From Cohnella zeiphila (GTDB taxonomy: Bacteria; Bacillota; Bacilli; Paenibacillales; Paenibacillaceae): a DNA stretch of 50,547 nt. The stretch covers positions 1 through 50,547 of the forward strand of contig NZ_JACJVO010000023.1 in the NCBI RefSeq assembly GCF_014212055.1, given 5' to 3'. Positions 33,643 to 43,398 of the stretch are shown piece after piece. The notes beneath the pieces are model-generated. The model had not been told where the DNA came from. It made no database searches and saw only the letters and a program-made list of their open reading frames with translations. Both the position numbers and the translations under genes were made by a program. Each line of letters begins with the position of its first letter. Within the stretch, counting starts at the first letter, position 1.

Positions 33643-35217
33643 TTATCGGAGGCCTTTGCTCTTCAGGAAGGCGTCCCATTGCGAGGCGACTTCCTGCTCG
33701 TACTTCTCCAGACCGGACGCTTTGAGCTTGTTCTCGTATTCCGGCAAAATCTTGCTCGGGTCGACGGCGCCCGTCTCGAGCGCGGTGGCGTATTCATTCT
33801 TTACCGCATTGAGGTTCGCGCCCTCGGCCTTTACTTTCTCCTCGCTGAAGCTGAAGCCGTTGCTGACGGGTACGATCGCGTTGTCGTTCAGCTCGATCGT
33901 TTTGTCCCAGGTGTCGGGAGCCATTCCGGTCTTCAGGTAGGCGTTGAACTGATTGCCGAATACCCAGTCGCCGTTCGGCGCATAGCCCGAGTTCTCGATC
34001 GGCTCGATGAACTGGTCGTCGATCTTCTTGTAGTGCTTGCCTTCGATGCCGTTGCAGATCAAGTTGTACAAATACTTGTCGGTGTTGAGCAGGTTGATCA
34101 GCATGAGCGCGCGATCGGGATTTTTGGAGTTCTTGTTGATAACGTGCATCGCGCTGGCGATGCCGGTGAAGTAGCTGTCGGAGATCGGCACGTACACGAC
34201 GTCGTTCCCGCCGTTGATCGCCTTCTCGCCGACCTCGCCGCCCGGCTTCGACGTGAACTCGATGGATACCGCGACGTTGCCCTTGCTTTTCAGATCGTTG
34301 ATGTTCTGGAGCACGGGCGCGTCTTTGTTGATATAACCGGCCTGGTACCAGTCGTGCATCGTCTGGTAATACTCCTTCTTGCTCTCCAGCGAATCGATCG
34401 TGGGGATCATCGCATACGTCGGATCGTCCTTCTTGTAGCCGATGGCGGCGCCGTCCGGAGCGACGGCGTTCGGATCCACGAACAGGCCGTTGGAGTTCTG
34501 GGCGAGCCCGAGCGGCACGACGTCCGGCTCGTTCTCCTTGAGCGTCTTCAGGAACGGCTCGATGTCCTTGTACGAATGGATCGTGCTGACGTCCAGGTTA
34601 TACTTGTCGATAAAACGCTTCTGGATGATCAGGCTCTTCTGCTTGGCGGCGATCTGATAGATCGGGAAGCCGTACACCTTGCCGTCGGCGGCCTTCATGT
34701 CCGGCCAGAACTGATCGGGAATGTTGGCCCGCGCCTCGGGGGCGTCCTTGGCGATCATATCGTCCGTAATTTCCAGGTAAGCGCCTTTATCGATATAAGG
34801 CTGATAATTGCCGAGCCATCCTTTGGAGCTCCAAGCGATGTCGAAGTTCTCGTTGGCTGCCAGCATCGCGTTCAGCTTCGGCTCGTATTCGTCGAAGGTG
34901 AGCGGTTTCAAATCGACGGTCGCGTTGATTTTCTCCTTCAAATACTTGTTGATCTCGTCGTTGACCAGCTTCTGGTCCGGGCCCGGATTCGCGGCAACCG
35001 GATAGAGGAACGTCAGCTTCGCTTCCGGCAGCTCGGACGCCGAAGCGCTTGCGGACGGCTCGACGGACGACGAGGCGGAGGCTGGCTGCGTGCCGACGGC
35101 GGAAGGCGACGAAGATGGCTCGGCATTGTTCCCGTTGCCGGAGCAGGCGGACAGAACCGAGATGACGCTAAGAAGCAGGCATGCGAGCAATGCGTTTGCG
35201 ATTTTTGTTTTTTTCAA
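33643..35217 (-). CDS. Extracellular solute-binding lipoprotein (sugar ABC, DUF3502-type)
   Basis: A 524-aa lipoprotein with lipobox LSAC (about Cys25), a Ser/Ala-rich linker over the next 40 residues, and a family 1 type binding domain (KLTFLYPVAANPG, YGFPIYQIAAKQK). The C-terminal third resembles DUF3502 lipoproteins of the LipO/YtcQ group. I prefer TTG at 35217 because GGAGGG at 35225-35230 is 7-8 bases away; ATG at 35232 would sit inside that site. It is the last gene of the permease-permease-lipoprotein operon. Confidence 0.9.
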   Translation of the reverse strand: MKKTKIANALLACLLLSVISVLSACSGNGNNAEPSSSPSAVGTQPASASSSVEPSASASASELPEAKLTFLYPVAANPGPDQKLVNDEINKYLKEKINATVDLKPLTFDEYEPKLNAMLAANENFDIAWSSKGWLGNYQPYIDKGAYLEITDDMIAKDAPEARANIPDQFWPDMKAADGKVYGFPIYQIAAKQKSLIIQKRFIDKYNLDVSTIHSYKDIEPFLKTLKENEPDVVPLGLAQNSNGLFVDPNAVAPDGAAIGYKKDDPTYAMIPTIDSLESKKEYYQTMHDWYQAGYINKDAPVLQNINDLKSKGNVAVSIEFTSKPGGEVGEKAINGGNDVVYVPISDSYFTGIASAMHVINKNSKNPDRALMLINLLNTDKYLYNLICNGIEGKHYKKIDDQFIEPIENSGYAPNGDWVFGNQFNAYLKTGMAPDTWDKTIELNDNAIVPVSNGFSFSEEKVKAEGANLNAVKNEYATALETGAVDPSKILPEYENKLKASGLEKYEQEVASQWDAFLKSKGLR

Positions 35218-35293
35218 TTCCGAACCCTCCATTTGGAACGTCTTTTAATAAAATACGGCAAAGCAACGCGCTGCACCTGCTGCGATTAGACCG

Positions 35294-35328
35294 GATCACC
35301 TCCTTCGCGACGCGGCCGGAAGCCGCGT
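35294..35328 (-). other. Orphan perfect Shine-Dalgarno and small hairpin
   Basis: On the minus strand AAGGAGGTGATC (35294-35305) is a full 12-base complement of the 16S rRNA tail, yet no sensible reading frame starts 5-10 bases after it. A 7-bp hairpin (ACGCGGC/GCCGCGT) lies at 35310-35328, touching the permease stop. The lipoprotein start is about 77 bases further on. Confidence 0.6.
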
Positions 35329-36206
35329 TACCCTTTCAGAGAACCTACCGCAATGCCTTTGACGAAGTACCTCTGGAAGAAAGGGAACACGATCAGCATC
35401 GGACCGCTCGCCACGATCGCCATCGCCATGCGTACGGATAACGTCGGGAACTGGGCGAACCGGAGCTTGTCGGACACCTCCGCCATCGGCGAGTTGGCGA
35501 GGAATTCGGCCTGCGACAAGATGCGGACGAGCAGCAGCTGGAGCGGGATATACTTGTCGTCGTCGATGAACAGCAGCGCGTTGTACCATTCGTTCCAGTA
35601 GCCGAATGCGATGAACAAGCCGAGCGTGGCAAGCGCGGGCGTCGAGAGCGGCAGCACGATCCGGAAGAAGATGCGGAATTCGCGCGCGCCGTCGATCTTG
35701 GCCGATTCGACGATCTCGGGCGAGATTTTGTCCAGGAAGCCCTTCATGATCATGATGTTGAACGGGCTCATCAGGCTTGGAATGATCAGGGCCGCGAGCG
35801 AGTTTTTGAGATGGAGGTACTGGGTCATCAGAATGTAGAACGGGATCAGGCCGCCGTTGAACAGCATCGTGAAGAACACATAGAACGTAAGCGGACGATT
35901 ATAGTGAAAATCGCGGCGCGAGATCGGATAGGCGATCATCGCGGTCAGCAGAAGCGACGCGACCGTCCCGACGACCGTGATGAACGCCGTGACGCCGTAA
36001 GCCCGCAGCAGCGAATCGGGCTTCTCGAAGACGATCCGGTACGCCTCCCAGCTCCAGGTATGCGGCAGGAATTGGTAGCCGAATTGATGAAGGCTGTCCT
36101 CGGACGTCAGGGAAATCGACACCACGAGCACGAACGGCAGCGCGATCAGCAGACAGACGACAATAAAGAATGCGTTGATGGACAAGTTGAGCGTTCTGGC
36201 ACTCAT
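35328..36206 (-). CDS. Carbohydrate ABC permease, LplC/YtcP-like (second system)
   Basis: A 292-aa permease with six helices. The docking loop is ESAKIDGAREFRIFFRIVLPL, and the family ending RYFVKGIAVGSLKG is present. ATG at 36206 is preceded by GGAGG at 36217-36221, while the nearer ATG at 36215 is too close to that site. It follows the LplB-like permease by 19 bases. Confidence 0.92.
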   Translation of the reverse strand: MSARTLNLSINAFFIVVCLLIALPFVLVVSISLTSEDSLHQFGYQFLPHTWSWEAYRIVFEKPDSLLRAYGVTAFITVVGTVASLLLTAMIAYPISRRDFHYNRPLTFYVFFTMLFNGGLIPFYILMTQYLHLKNSLAALIIPSLMSPFNIMIMKGFLDKISPEIVESAKIDGAREFRIFFRIVLPLSTPALATLGLFIAFGYWNEWYNALLFIDDDKYIPLQLLLVRILSQAEFLANSPMAEVSDKLRFAQFPTLSVRMAMAIVASGPMLIVFPFFQRYFVKGIAVGSLKG

Positions 36207-36225
36207 CGTTAGCATCGCCTCCGGT

Positions 36226-37224
36226 TTAGAACAGCGCGTTGTCCCGGTCGATCCGGCGCACGATAGAATTCGCGGACACGACGGTGACGAGCCCGACGAC
36301 GGATTGAAGGAACCCGACCGCGGCCGCGGAGTTGATGTCGCCGAGCTTCGTCAGCGCCCGGTAGACGTACGTGTCGATGATGTCGGTCGTCGGGAAGTTC
36401 GGCCCCGCGTTGTTCGGGATAAAATAATGCAGGCCGAAATCCCCGCGGAAAATGTTGCCGAGTCCCAGGATAAACAGAATGATAACGAGCGGCTTGAGCA
36501 GCGGCAGCGTGATGCGCAGCATCATCTGTACCCGCGTCGCGCCGTCCAGCGTCGCCGCCTCGTAATAGTCCGGGCTGATTCCCGTGATGCCCGCATAGTA
36601 GACGAGCGTCGAGAAGCCGACTCCCTTCCAGAGCGCGACGAGCGGCAGGATGAATATCCAGGGCGTCTTCTCCAGGTACCAATTGTGCGGCGAGATTCCG
36701 ACATAGCCGAGCAGCTTGTTCAGGTAGCCGTTGTCGAAGTCGAGAAACGCGTTGCCGATGTAGCCGACGAGCACCATCGACAGGAAGAACGGGAGGAACA
36801 TCGTCGTCTGGTACATCTTGATCATCCGGCCGGACAGCTCGTTCAGCAGAAGCGCGAACAGCAGCGCGGCGACCGTGCCTGTCACGATGTACGTAAAGTT
36901 GTACAGCAGCGTATTGCGGATAATGCGGAACGCGTCCTGCGCCTTGAACAGGAACTCGAAGTTGTCGAGGCCCACCCACTTGCTTCCGAACAACCCCTGG
37001 TCGTAACGGAAATTTTTGAACGCGAGTATGAGTCCGACCATCGGCACATACGCGATGACGAGCTTGAACAGAATGCCCGGCAGCGCCAGGACCAGCAGCT
37101 CTCTGTTTTTGCGGAACATCCGAATCTCTCGCCGGATCCGACTCTGTGCGGCCGGGCGAGCCGCGTCCGCTTTGCCGCGCGATCGGGTTCTTCGCTTGGC
37201 CGGTTCCGGCATGCCTGTCTCCAT
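36226..37224 (-). CDS. Carbohydrate ABC permease, LplB-like (second system)
   Basis: A 332-aa permease with a basic N-terminal tail of about 45 residues rich in Arg and Lys, then six helices starting LVLALPGILFKLVIAYVPMVG. The docking loop is EAATLDGATRVQMMLRITLPL. I chose ATG at 37224 because GGAGG (37232-37236) is correctly spaced from it; ATGs at 37239 and 37230 are not. It is the first gene of its operon, separated from the upstream AraC gene by a terminator. Confidence 0.9.
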   Translation of the reverse strand: METGMPEPAKRRTRSRGKADAARPAAQSRIRREIRMFRKNRELLVLALPGILFKLVIAYVPMVGLILAFKNFRYDQGLFGSKWVGLDNFEFLFKAQDAFRIIRNTLLYNFTYIVTGTVAALLFALLLNELSGRMIKMYQTTMFLPFFLSMVLVGYIGNAFLDFDNGYLNKLLGYVGISPHNWYLEKTPWIFILPLVALWKGVGFSTLVYYAGITGISPDYYEAATLDGATRVQMMLRITLPLLKPLVIILFILGLGNIFRGDFGLHYFIPNNAGPNFPTTDIIDTYVYRALTKLGDINSAAAVGFLQSVVGLVTVVSANSIVRRIDRDNALF

Positions 37225-37358
37225 CTTCATCTCCTCCATCTTCGGGATGCCCTCATCATGGCATGCCGCCCGTCCGCGGCGATACGATCCGATTGTCGAA
37301 TAACTGTCCGCGGGGACTGTACAAAATGCGAATTCATATGTTTACAGGCAAAAACGGC

Positions 37359-37402
37359 AAAAAGCCGCCCGTCTCTCCGACTTGAAAGGGAGAGCGGGCG
37401 GC
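37359..37402 (-). terminator. Terminator after membrane AraC gene
   Basis: On the minus strand GCCGCCCGCTCTCC (37389-37402) pairs with GGAGAGACGGGCGGC (37364-37378), with one bulge, followed by TTTTT. It separates the regulator from the permease operon on the same strand. The remaining gap to 37225 must hold the operon promoter; I could not place it confidently. Confidence 0.8.
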
Positions 37403-37428
37403 GGTCCCGCCGGCTTTTTGGGCGAGCG

Positions 37429-39738
37429 TCAGCCCAGCGATTTTTTGAGCCGATATTCTTTGGGGGTGCTCCCGAACTTGCCTTTGAACAAGCGGAAAAA
37501 GTGGCTCTGGTTCGAATAGCCGCATCGGTCCATGATTTCCGCAATCGTCTTGTCGGTCATAAGAAGCAGCTTCCGCGCTTGCTCGAGTCGAACCTCGTTC
37601 AGGTATTCGGTAACGGTCATGCCGCATTCGTCCTTGAACAGCTTGCCGACGTAGGCCGACGTGAGCTTGACGGTCGCGGCGATCGATTGCTGGCTCAGGT
37701 TCGGATCGGCGAATTGCCGTTCGATCAGCTCTTTGACCGTCCCGACGATCCATTCGCTGCGATCCGGCGCGGCCGCACGCTGCCCTTCGCAGATGTTCGC
37801 GCAGACCGATTGGAAGAGCAGGCACATTTCCTCCAACGTGAGGTTGTCTTCGATAAGCTTATGCAGCGTCTCCGGATCGGCGGCAAGCGAGAAAAGTCGG
37901 TTGTCGCGAATCTCCATCGCGGTGTTCCGGATCGCCCAGGCCAGATCCGATACCGACCGCCGCATGTCTTCATACGGGAACGCCGCAAGCAGCGAGAACG
38001 CCTTCTCCAGCTCGCTTCCCGCATTCGTCGGCTGCCCCTTCTTCAGCGCCTCCGACAGCCGGCGCTCAATGCCTTCCGGCAGCGTCCTCCGGGCGCCCGA
38101 TAGACGAGCCTCGATGTCGCCGGACGCGATAATCGACTTATAGCCTTGGGAGAACATGTACTGACAGAGTTGGACGGCTTGGCGGTAGGCGGATGTCAGC
38201 ATCGCCGGCCGGGGAACGGCGTCGCTGACGCCGCAGGACAGCGACAAGCCGTAGAAGCGCTCGATCGTGTCCTGAATGTCGCGGATCCGGCGCCGCAGCT
38301 CGCCGGACCCTTCCGTCGTGTCCGCGTCCGAGACGATCAGCACGACGCCGTCGGCCCGCATATCGACGGCTTCGCATTGGAAGCGAGCCGACAGGAGCTC
38401 CTCGGCGATATTGACGAAGGCGAAGCGGTGCAGCTTCATCAGGCCGGACGTCGCGGTCCGCTCGTACGACCCGAACCGGTCGATCCGCAGCACGCAGACG
38501 GTGAGCGGGGCAGTAGCGGACATGTTCAGGCCGTGCCGCCCGATCAGCTGAAGCATATCGGCGTCGGCGAACCAGCCGCTGTCGGACAGAAATTTGCGCA
38601 AATAATACTTGCGCACGATCTGCTCGGAGCCGATCTCGTGAAGCTTCTCCGACAGCCGCAGCACGTTGTCGCCCATCCGCTCCAGCTCGTTGCCCGCGGC
38701 CGCTTCCGCCCGGTCTTCTCCCGGCAGATGCGGCCGGATGCGACGCAGCATGGCGTCGATCGGACTGTACAGCTTGTAGGACAGCCAGACGGAGACGCCA
38801 GCGGCGAGCAGCAGGAAGGCGCCCGAGACGAGCATTGATTTCTCCCGCGTCTTCGTCACTTCCTTCATGAGCCGGGCGTAAGGCTGAACATATAGAATCG
38901 TCCAATCCCCGATCCCGTTCATATAGGTCACCATGCTCTTCCCGCCGCCGACGTCGCCGACCGCGAAGCCGGAGGGCCGCTGCGGATCGATCAGCCCGGC
39001 GGCTTTGGCCTCGTCGATGCCGCCCGGCTCCTCGGTTCTTCCATCGGCATACAGCCGGCCGTCGGGCGTCCGGATGTAAATCTCGCCCTCGATCCCGCTG
39101 CCCGCGCCGTTCATCCGCCGCAGGCTGTCGAACACCCAATCGGACTTGACGTAGAGAATGACGGCGGACTCCGTTCCCTCGAACGGCTTGAACGCGTCGG
39201 CGACGATAAAGGCGAAGGCGTCGATGCCGCCGTTCTCCCGTTTCAAGCTGACGGGAATGAGCCGGGATGTCGGTAGCGGCTGCGGCGAACGGAGCAGCCA
39301 ATCCAGCATTCTCTGCTTCGTGACGCCGCCGTCGACGAGAAAATCGCTGGACGAGCCGTAAATCTCGCCGTCCCGAGCGTTGTAAACCGCCATCGATTGA
39401 AGGAAGGAGGAGCTCTCCATCAGCTTCTCCATCTCGTTGTACCCGCGAATGTAGTCCATTGCCGGAAGCGGCTCCGAGAACATGAGCGGAATCAGGTAAT
39501 TGTCGCGGAAGGCGAACGTGGACAGATGCGTGATGATCTCGTTCATATAAGAAAGGTTATATTGAATTTGCGTCAGCACCTTCAGGTTGGAGTCCTCCTG
39601 CGCTTGCTTGACCGAGCGCTCCAGGACGTAGGCGTTCGCGACGGACAAGCCGGCGAGGATGAACGCCATCGCCAGCATGATCGAGATCAGAACGCGTTGG
39701 AAGTATTTTCTCGACTTGTAGAATCCGAACGCCTTCAT
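37429..39738 (-). CDS. Membrane-anchored AraC-family regulator (YesS-like, second)
   Basis: A 769-aa regulator of the same design as that at 31198. Helix 1 is near residues 14-36 and helix 2 near 290-315, enclosing an extracellular sensor. The C-terminal AraC HTH reads LSQQSIAATVKLTSAYVGKL and IAEIMDRCGYSNQSHFFRLFK. The opening MKAFGFYKSRKYFQRVL parallels MRIWQSYKSRKYLLRIVL of the other, so they are paralogues. ATG at 39738 follows AGGGGG. It lies just upstream of the permease operon it probably controls. Confidence 0.9.
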   Translation of the reverse strand: MKAFGFYKSRKYFQRVLISIMLAMAFILAGLSVANAYVLERSVKQAQEDSNLKVLTQIQYNLSYMNEIITHLSTFAFRDNYLIPLMFSEPLPAMDYIRGYNEMEKLMESSSFLQSMAVYNARDGEIYGSSSDFLVDGGVTKQRMLDWLLRSPQPLPTSRLIPVSLKRENGGIDAFAFIVADAFKPFEGTESAVILYVKSDWVFDSLRRMNGAGSGIEGEIYIRTPDGRLYADGRTEEPGGIDEAKAAGLIDPQRPSGFAVGDVGGGKSMVTYMNGIGDWTILYVQPYARLMKEVTKTREKSMLVSGAFLLLAAGVSVWLSYKLYSPIDAMLRRIRPHLPGEDRAEAAAGNELERMGDNVLRLSEKLHEIGSEQIVRKYYLRKFLSDSGWFADADMLQLIGRHGLNMSATAPLTVCVLRIDRFGSYERTATSGLMKLHRFAFVNIAEELLSARFQCEAVDMRADGVVLIVSDADTTEGSGELRRRIRDIQDTIERFYGLSLSCGVSDAVPRPAMLTSAYRQAVQLCQYMFSQGYKSIIASGDIEARLSGARRTLPEGIERRLSEALKKGQPTNAGSELEKAFSLLAAFPYEDMRRSVSDLAWAIRNTAMEIRDNRLFSLAADPETLHKLIEDNLTLEEMCLLFQSVCANICEGQRAAAPDRSEWIVGTVKELIERQFADPNLSQQSIAATVKLTSAYVGKLFKDECGMTVTEYLNEVRLEQARKLLLMTDKTIAEIMDRCGYSNQSHFFRLFKGKFGSTPKEYRLKKSLG

Positions 39739-39786
39739 GGCGGTCCCCCTTGGCATCGTCCGTTGCCGATGACCTCTCTGACTTTA

Positions 39787-39815
39787 GTTGTAAACGGATT
39801 CAGGAGGAGGCGCAA
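39787..39815 (-). promoter_or_regulatory. Promoter of the membrane AraC gene
   Basis: On the minus strand TTGCGC (39810-39815), a 17-base spacer, TACAAC (39787-39792), about 50 bases before the ATG. Confidence 0.5.
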
Positions 39816-40023
39816 CTCTTTTCTCGAAGGACGCAGGAATTGATAGATTTCATAGCCGGCGGGGGCGGCGATTGACACATTTCGCAGTATCGCGCCGGTC
39901 CGCGTTATGGCACGATCGATGGAGAAGGGAGGCGACGGGGCGAACAGAGAGAACCTGCGGGCGGGCGGAGCGGAACTGGCTGTAACTGCACGTAATCACA
40001 GGTGAAAGAGAGGGAGATTGAAG

Positions 40024-43000
40024 ATGGCAGAAAGATTGAGAATGCCGGCCCAGACATGGAAAATGCGGGCTCTCGGCGTCGTTGGCGCGTTGACGTTCCT
40101 CGTCCCGTTCATCCCTGCTCCGTCCGCCTATGCGGCGACGATCGACATTACCTCCTACGGCGCGAACGGCAGCGACTCTTCGGACGACATGGCCGCGATC
40201 CAGAGCGCGATCGACGCCGCGGCGAGCGGGGACACGATCTATTTTCCCCCGGGCACTTACTACGTCTCGGGAAGCATTCAGGCGAAGTCCGGCATCAAGC
40301 TGCTTGGTCATGATCGGGACGATTCCATCGTGAAGTATTCGGGAACGACCGACGGTGCCATCCTCTCGCTGAACAACACGACGGACGTCGAAGTTGCGGG
40401 GCTGACGATTGACGGCAACAGCAATACGCACGTCACCGCCGGAATCTGGGGCGAGCCGGGTGGCGGGCACGACATTCACGACAACCGTTTCAAGGACTTG
40501 ACCAAATCCGATGGCTTCGCTCCGTTCGGCATCCTCATGTCGAACTCTCCGAACGTGAAGATCACCGACAACGACTTCATCAACATGGGCACCGGGTCGA
40601 TGTGGGGGGCGGCGATGCGGGTCGGCTGGGGGTCGGACGCGCCGGATATCGAGCGCAACACGATCGCGAACACCGGCCGCGGCGGCATTTTCGTCAATGA
40701 CGGGGTGGACGGGGCGGTTATCCGCGACAACGTGGTTACGGGCTCCGGCCTTTTCAACGAAGGGCTGTCCATCGAGCTGCATACCGACGTCAACCATTCG
40801 ATCGTCGAGGACAACCAGGTCGACCATTGGCTGAGCGTCGTCCGCTCCGAGTACAACGCCATCCGGCGCAATACGATTCATACGACGGACAATACGGTCA
40901 AAGGCATCGGGCTGGAGATCATGTCGAACCATTCCGTCACGTCGGACAATCTGGTCGACGGCGGCCAGCAGGTCGGCATGCAGCAATCGCCGGGAACCGG
41001 CTACCAGCTGTGGAATTACAACACGGTCCAAAACATCGTCATGTGGGGCATGCAGCTACAGGGCGAAGGGACGGGCGAGACGGAGCAATACCAATATTTT
41101 TACAAAAACACGCTGGAGGACGGGCCGATCGGCAATCCGGCCGCGGCGTATCCGGGCTATGACGGCAACGCGGTGCGCATTCACGGCAACACGCAGAACG
41201 TGACGTTCGACAGCAACCGGATCCTGAACAACGGCCGCAAGGCGATCGAGATCACGACGGCGAGCGGCACCGATCGGCTCAGCTTCATTAATAACACGAT
41301 CACCGGCAACGGCGGACCTTCGATCGACCAATATCCGTCGTCGGCCGCCGATCTGGAATGGTTCGGCAATACCGTCAGCGGCAACGGCACGGACACGCAG
41401 CTGACGAGCCGCGGGTTCTCCGATCCGAAGCCGACGGCGAACTTCACCACCCCGTTGAGCGTTCAGCTTGGCCAATCGGTGACGTTCACGAACACGTCGA
41501 CCGATAACGGCTCGATTGTCGAGAATCTGTGGGATTTCGGCGAGGGCGTACCGGTGACGACGGTCAGTCCGACTTATACGTACCAGAAGGCCGGCACGTA
41601 CCGGGTGACGCTTGTCGTCTGGGATAACACCGGCCGCGCCAATCTCAAGGAACAGACGATCAACGTCTATGCGGGACCGCCCGACACGACGGCGCCTTCC
41701 GCACCGGCGAACCTGACGGCTCCGTCCAAGTCGAACGTGACGGTCGACCTGTCGTGGTCGGCTTCGACCGATAACGTCGGCGTCGTCGGCTATGACGTCT
41801 ACAAGAACGGCACGCCGGCAGGCTCCACGACGGGTGCGAACGCAACGGCGTTCACGGTGACGGGGCTGACGCCGAGCACGTCGTACAGCTTTACCGTCAA
41901 GGCGCGCGACGCCGCCGGCAACGTCTCCGCGGCAAGCTCCGCGCTCGGCGTGACGACGGACGCCGGCGACACGCAGCCGCCGACGGCGCCGGGCAACCTG
42001 GCCGTGACGGCGAAGACGGATACGAGCGTCAGCCTGGCCTGGTCGGCTTCGACGGACAATGTCGGCGTAACCGGCTACGACGTCTATGCCGGCAGCTCGC
42101 TTGCCGGTTCGACGACGGGCGCGGGCGCCACGGCGGTCACGCTGAACGGCTTGACGCCGAGCACGGCGTACAGCTTCACGGTCAAGGCGCGGGACGCATC
42201 GAACAACGTCTCGGCCGCCAGCGGCGCCGTAACGGTCACGACCGATCCGCTGGCCGACTGGGTGCCTTGCGCGGGCGAGAACAACCTGTGCAGCTTCACG
42301 GGAACGCACGAGGTCCGTTACGGCGCGAACGGCAGCTACGTATACGGCACGTACACGAATTCGGTCATGTGCTCGAACAACGGGTTCGGGACCGATCCCG
42401 CCGTCGGCTACTACAAGACTTGCGACGTCAACATGGCAAGCGAAGGCGGGAACGGCGGCCAGGGTGGCGACACGACGGCTCCTTCGGCTCCCGGGAATTT
42501 GACTTCGCCGTCTCAGACGGCGGACACCATCAGCCTGAGCTGGTCGGCTTCGACGGATAACGTCGGCGTCGCCGGCTACGATGTCTATCGCGGCGGAACG
42601 CTCGCCGGCTCGACGACGGGCGCGAACGCGACGACGTTCACGGCGACCGGCTTGTCGCAAAGCACGACGTACAGCTTCACCGTCAAGGCGCGGGATGCGG
42701 CCGGCAACGTCTCCGCGGCGAGCGCCGCGCTCAGCGCGACGACGGCGGCGCAGCAGGGCGGAGGCGGGCCGTCGCCGACGGGAACGATCGTCCGGGAGTA
42801 CTGGACGAACATCAGCGGGCCGACCGTGTCCAGCATTCCGCTCGGCACGACGCCGACCGGTACGTCCGTGCTGACGAGCTTCGAAGCGCCGACGAACTGG
42901 GGCGACCATTACGGCACGCGCATTCGCGGCTATATCGTCCCGACCGTGACGGGGACGTACCGGTTCTCCATCGCCGGCGACAATAACTGCCAGCTGTGGC

Positions 43001-43251
43001 TCAGCACCGACGACTCGGCCGCGAACAAGACGATGATCGGGGAAGTGGTCGACTGGACGTACGAGAAAAACTGGACCCAGAATTCGTCGCAGCAGTCGGG
43101 CAGCATCACGCTGACGGCCGGGCAGCGCTACTATGTGGAGGCGCTGCAGAAGGAAGAGAGCGGCGACGACCATCTTGCCGTTGCCTGGATGGTGCCGGGC
43201 AGCACAAGCTACGCCGTTATCGACGGCGCGCATCTGGCGCCGCTCTCGTAA
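40024..43251 (+). CDS. Secreted multidomain protein: beta-helix, PKD, three FN3, Cys-rich module, PA14
   Basis: A 1075-aa exported protein. A signal peptide runs to about residue 37 (PSAYA/A). A right-handed beta-helix (pectate-lyase-3 type; SYGANGSDSSDDMAAIQSAI, then repeated N-x-I and G-N-x turns) covers about 40-465. A PKD domain covers 470-550 (WDFGEG, YTYQKAGTYRVTLVV). FN3 domains are at about 556-645, 652-740 and 818-907. Between FN3-2 and FN3-3 is a small module with four cysteines (WVPCAGENNLCSF to YYKTCDV, 746-802). A PA14 domain ends the protein (920-1075). It likely binds or cleaves an extracellular polysaccharide. No catalytic residues can be assigned by eye. ATG at 40024 follows AGGGAG at 40011-40016. 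Confidence 0.88.
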   Translation: MAERLRMPAQTWKMRALGVVGALTFLVPFIPAPSAYAATIDITSYGANGSDSSDDMAAIQSAIDAAASGDTIYFPPGTYYVSGSIQAKSGIKLLGHDRDDSIVKYSGTTDGAILSLNNTTDVEVAGLTIDGNSNTHVTAGIWGEPGGGHDIHDNRFKDLTKSDGFAPFGILMSNSPNVKITDNDFINMGTGSMWGAAMRVGWGSDAPDIERNTIANTGRGGIFVNDGVDGAVIRDNVVTGSGLFNEGLSIELHTDVNHSIVEDNQVDHWLSVVRSEYNAIRRNTIHTTDNTVKGIGLEIMSNHSVTSDNLVDGGQQVGMQQSPGTGYQLWNYNTVQNIVMWGMQLQGEGTGETEQYQYFYKNTLEDGPIGNPAAAYPGYDGNAVRIHGNTQNVTFDSNRILNNGRKAIEITTASGTDRLSFINNTITGNGGPSIDQYPSSAADLEWFGNTVSGNGTDTQLTSRGFSDPKPTANFTTPLSVQLGQSVTFTNTSTDNGSIVENLWDFGEGVPVTTVSPTYTYQKAGTYRVTLVVWDNTGRANLKEQTINVYAGPPDTTAPSAPANLTAPSKSNVTVDLSWSASTDNVGVVGYDVYKNGTPAGSTTGANATAFTVTGLTPSTSYSFTVKARDAAGNVSAASSALGVTTDAGDTQPPTAPGNLAVTAKTDTSVSLAWSASTDNVGVTGYDVYAGSSLAGSTTGAGATAVTLNGLTPSTAYSFTVKARDASNNVSAASGAVTVTTDPLADWVPCAGENNLCSFTGTHEVRYGANGSYVYGTYTNSVMCSNNGFGTDPAVGYYKTCDVNMASEGGNGGQGGDTTAPSAPGNLTSPSQTADTISLSWSASTDNVGVAGYDVYRGGTLAGSTTGANATTFTATGLSQSTTYSFTVKARDAAGNVSAASAALSATTAAQQGGGGPSPTGTIVREYWTNISGPTVSSIPLGTTPTGTSVLTSFEAPTNWGDHYGTRIRGYIVPTVTGTYRFSIAGDNNCQLWLSTDDSAANKTMIGEVVDWTYEKNWTQNSSQQSGSITLTAGQRYYVEALQKEESGDDHLAVAWMVPGSTSYAVIDGAHLAPLS

Positions 43252-43398
43252 GTCGCCGGCAGCCGCCGGACAGTCGTTTTAGCTTCGCCGGAAGCCTTCG
43301 CGGCGGTTTGAAAGACATGCCGCGGAGGCTTCTTCCGCCGCTCGGACTGCTTGAAGTCCTTGCGGATACATAAGCGTGCCGAAAGGGGAGAGACACCC

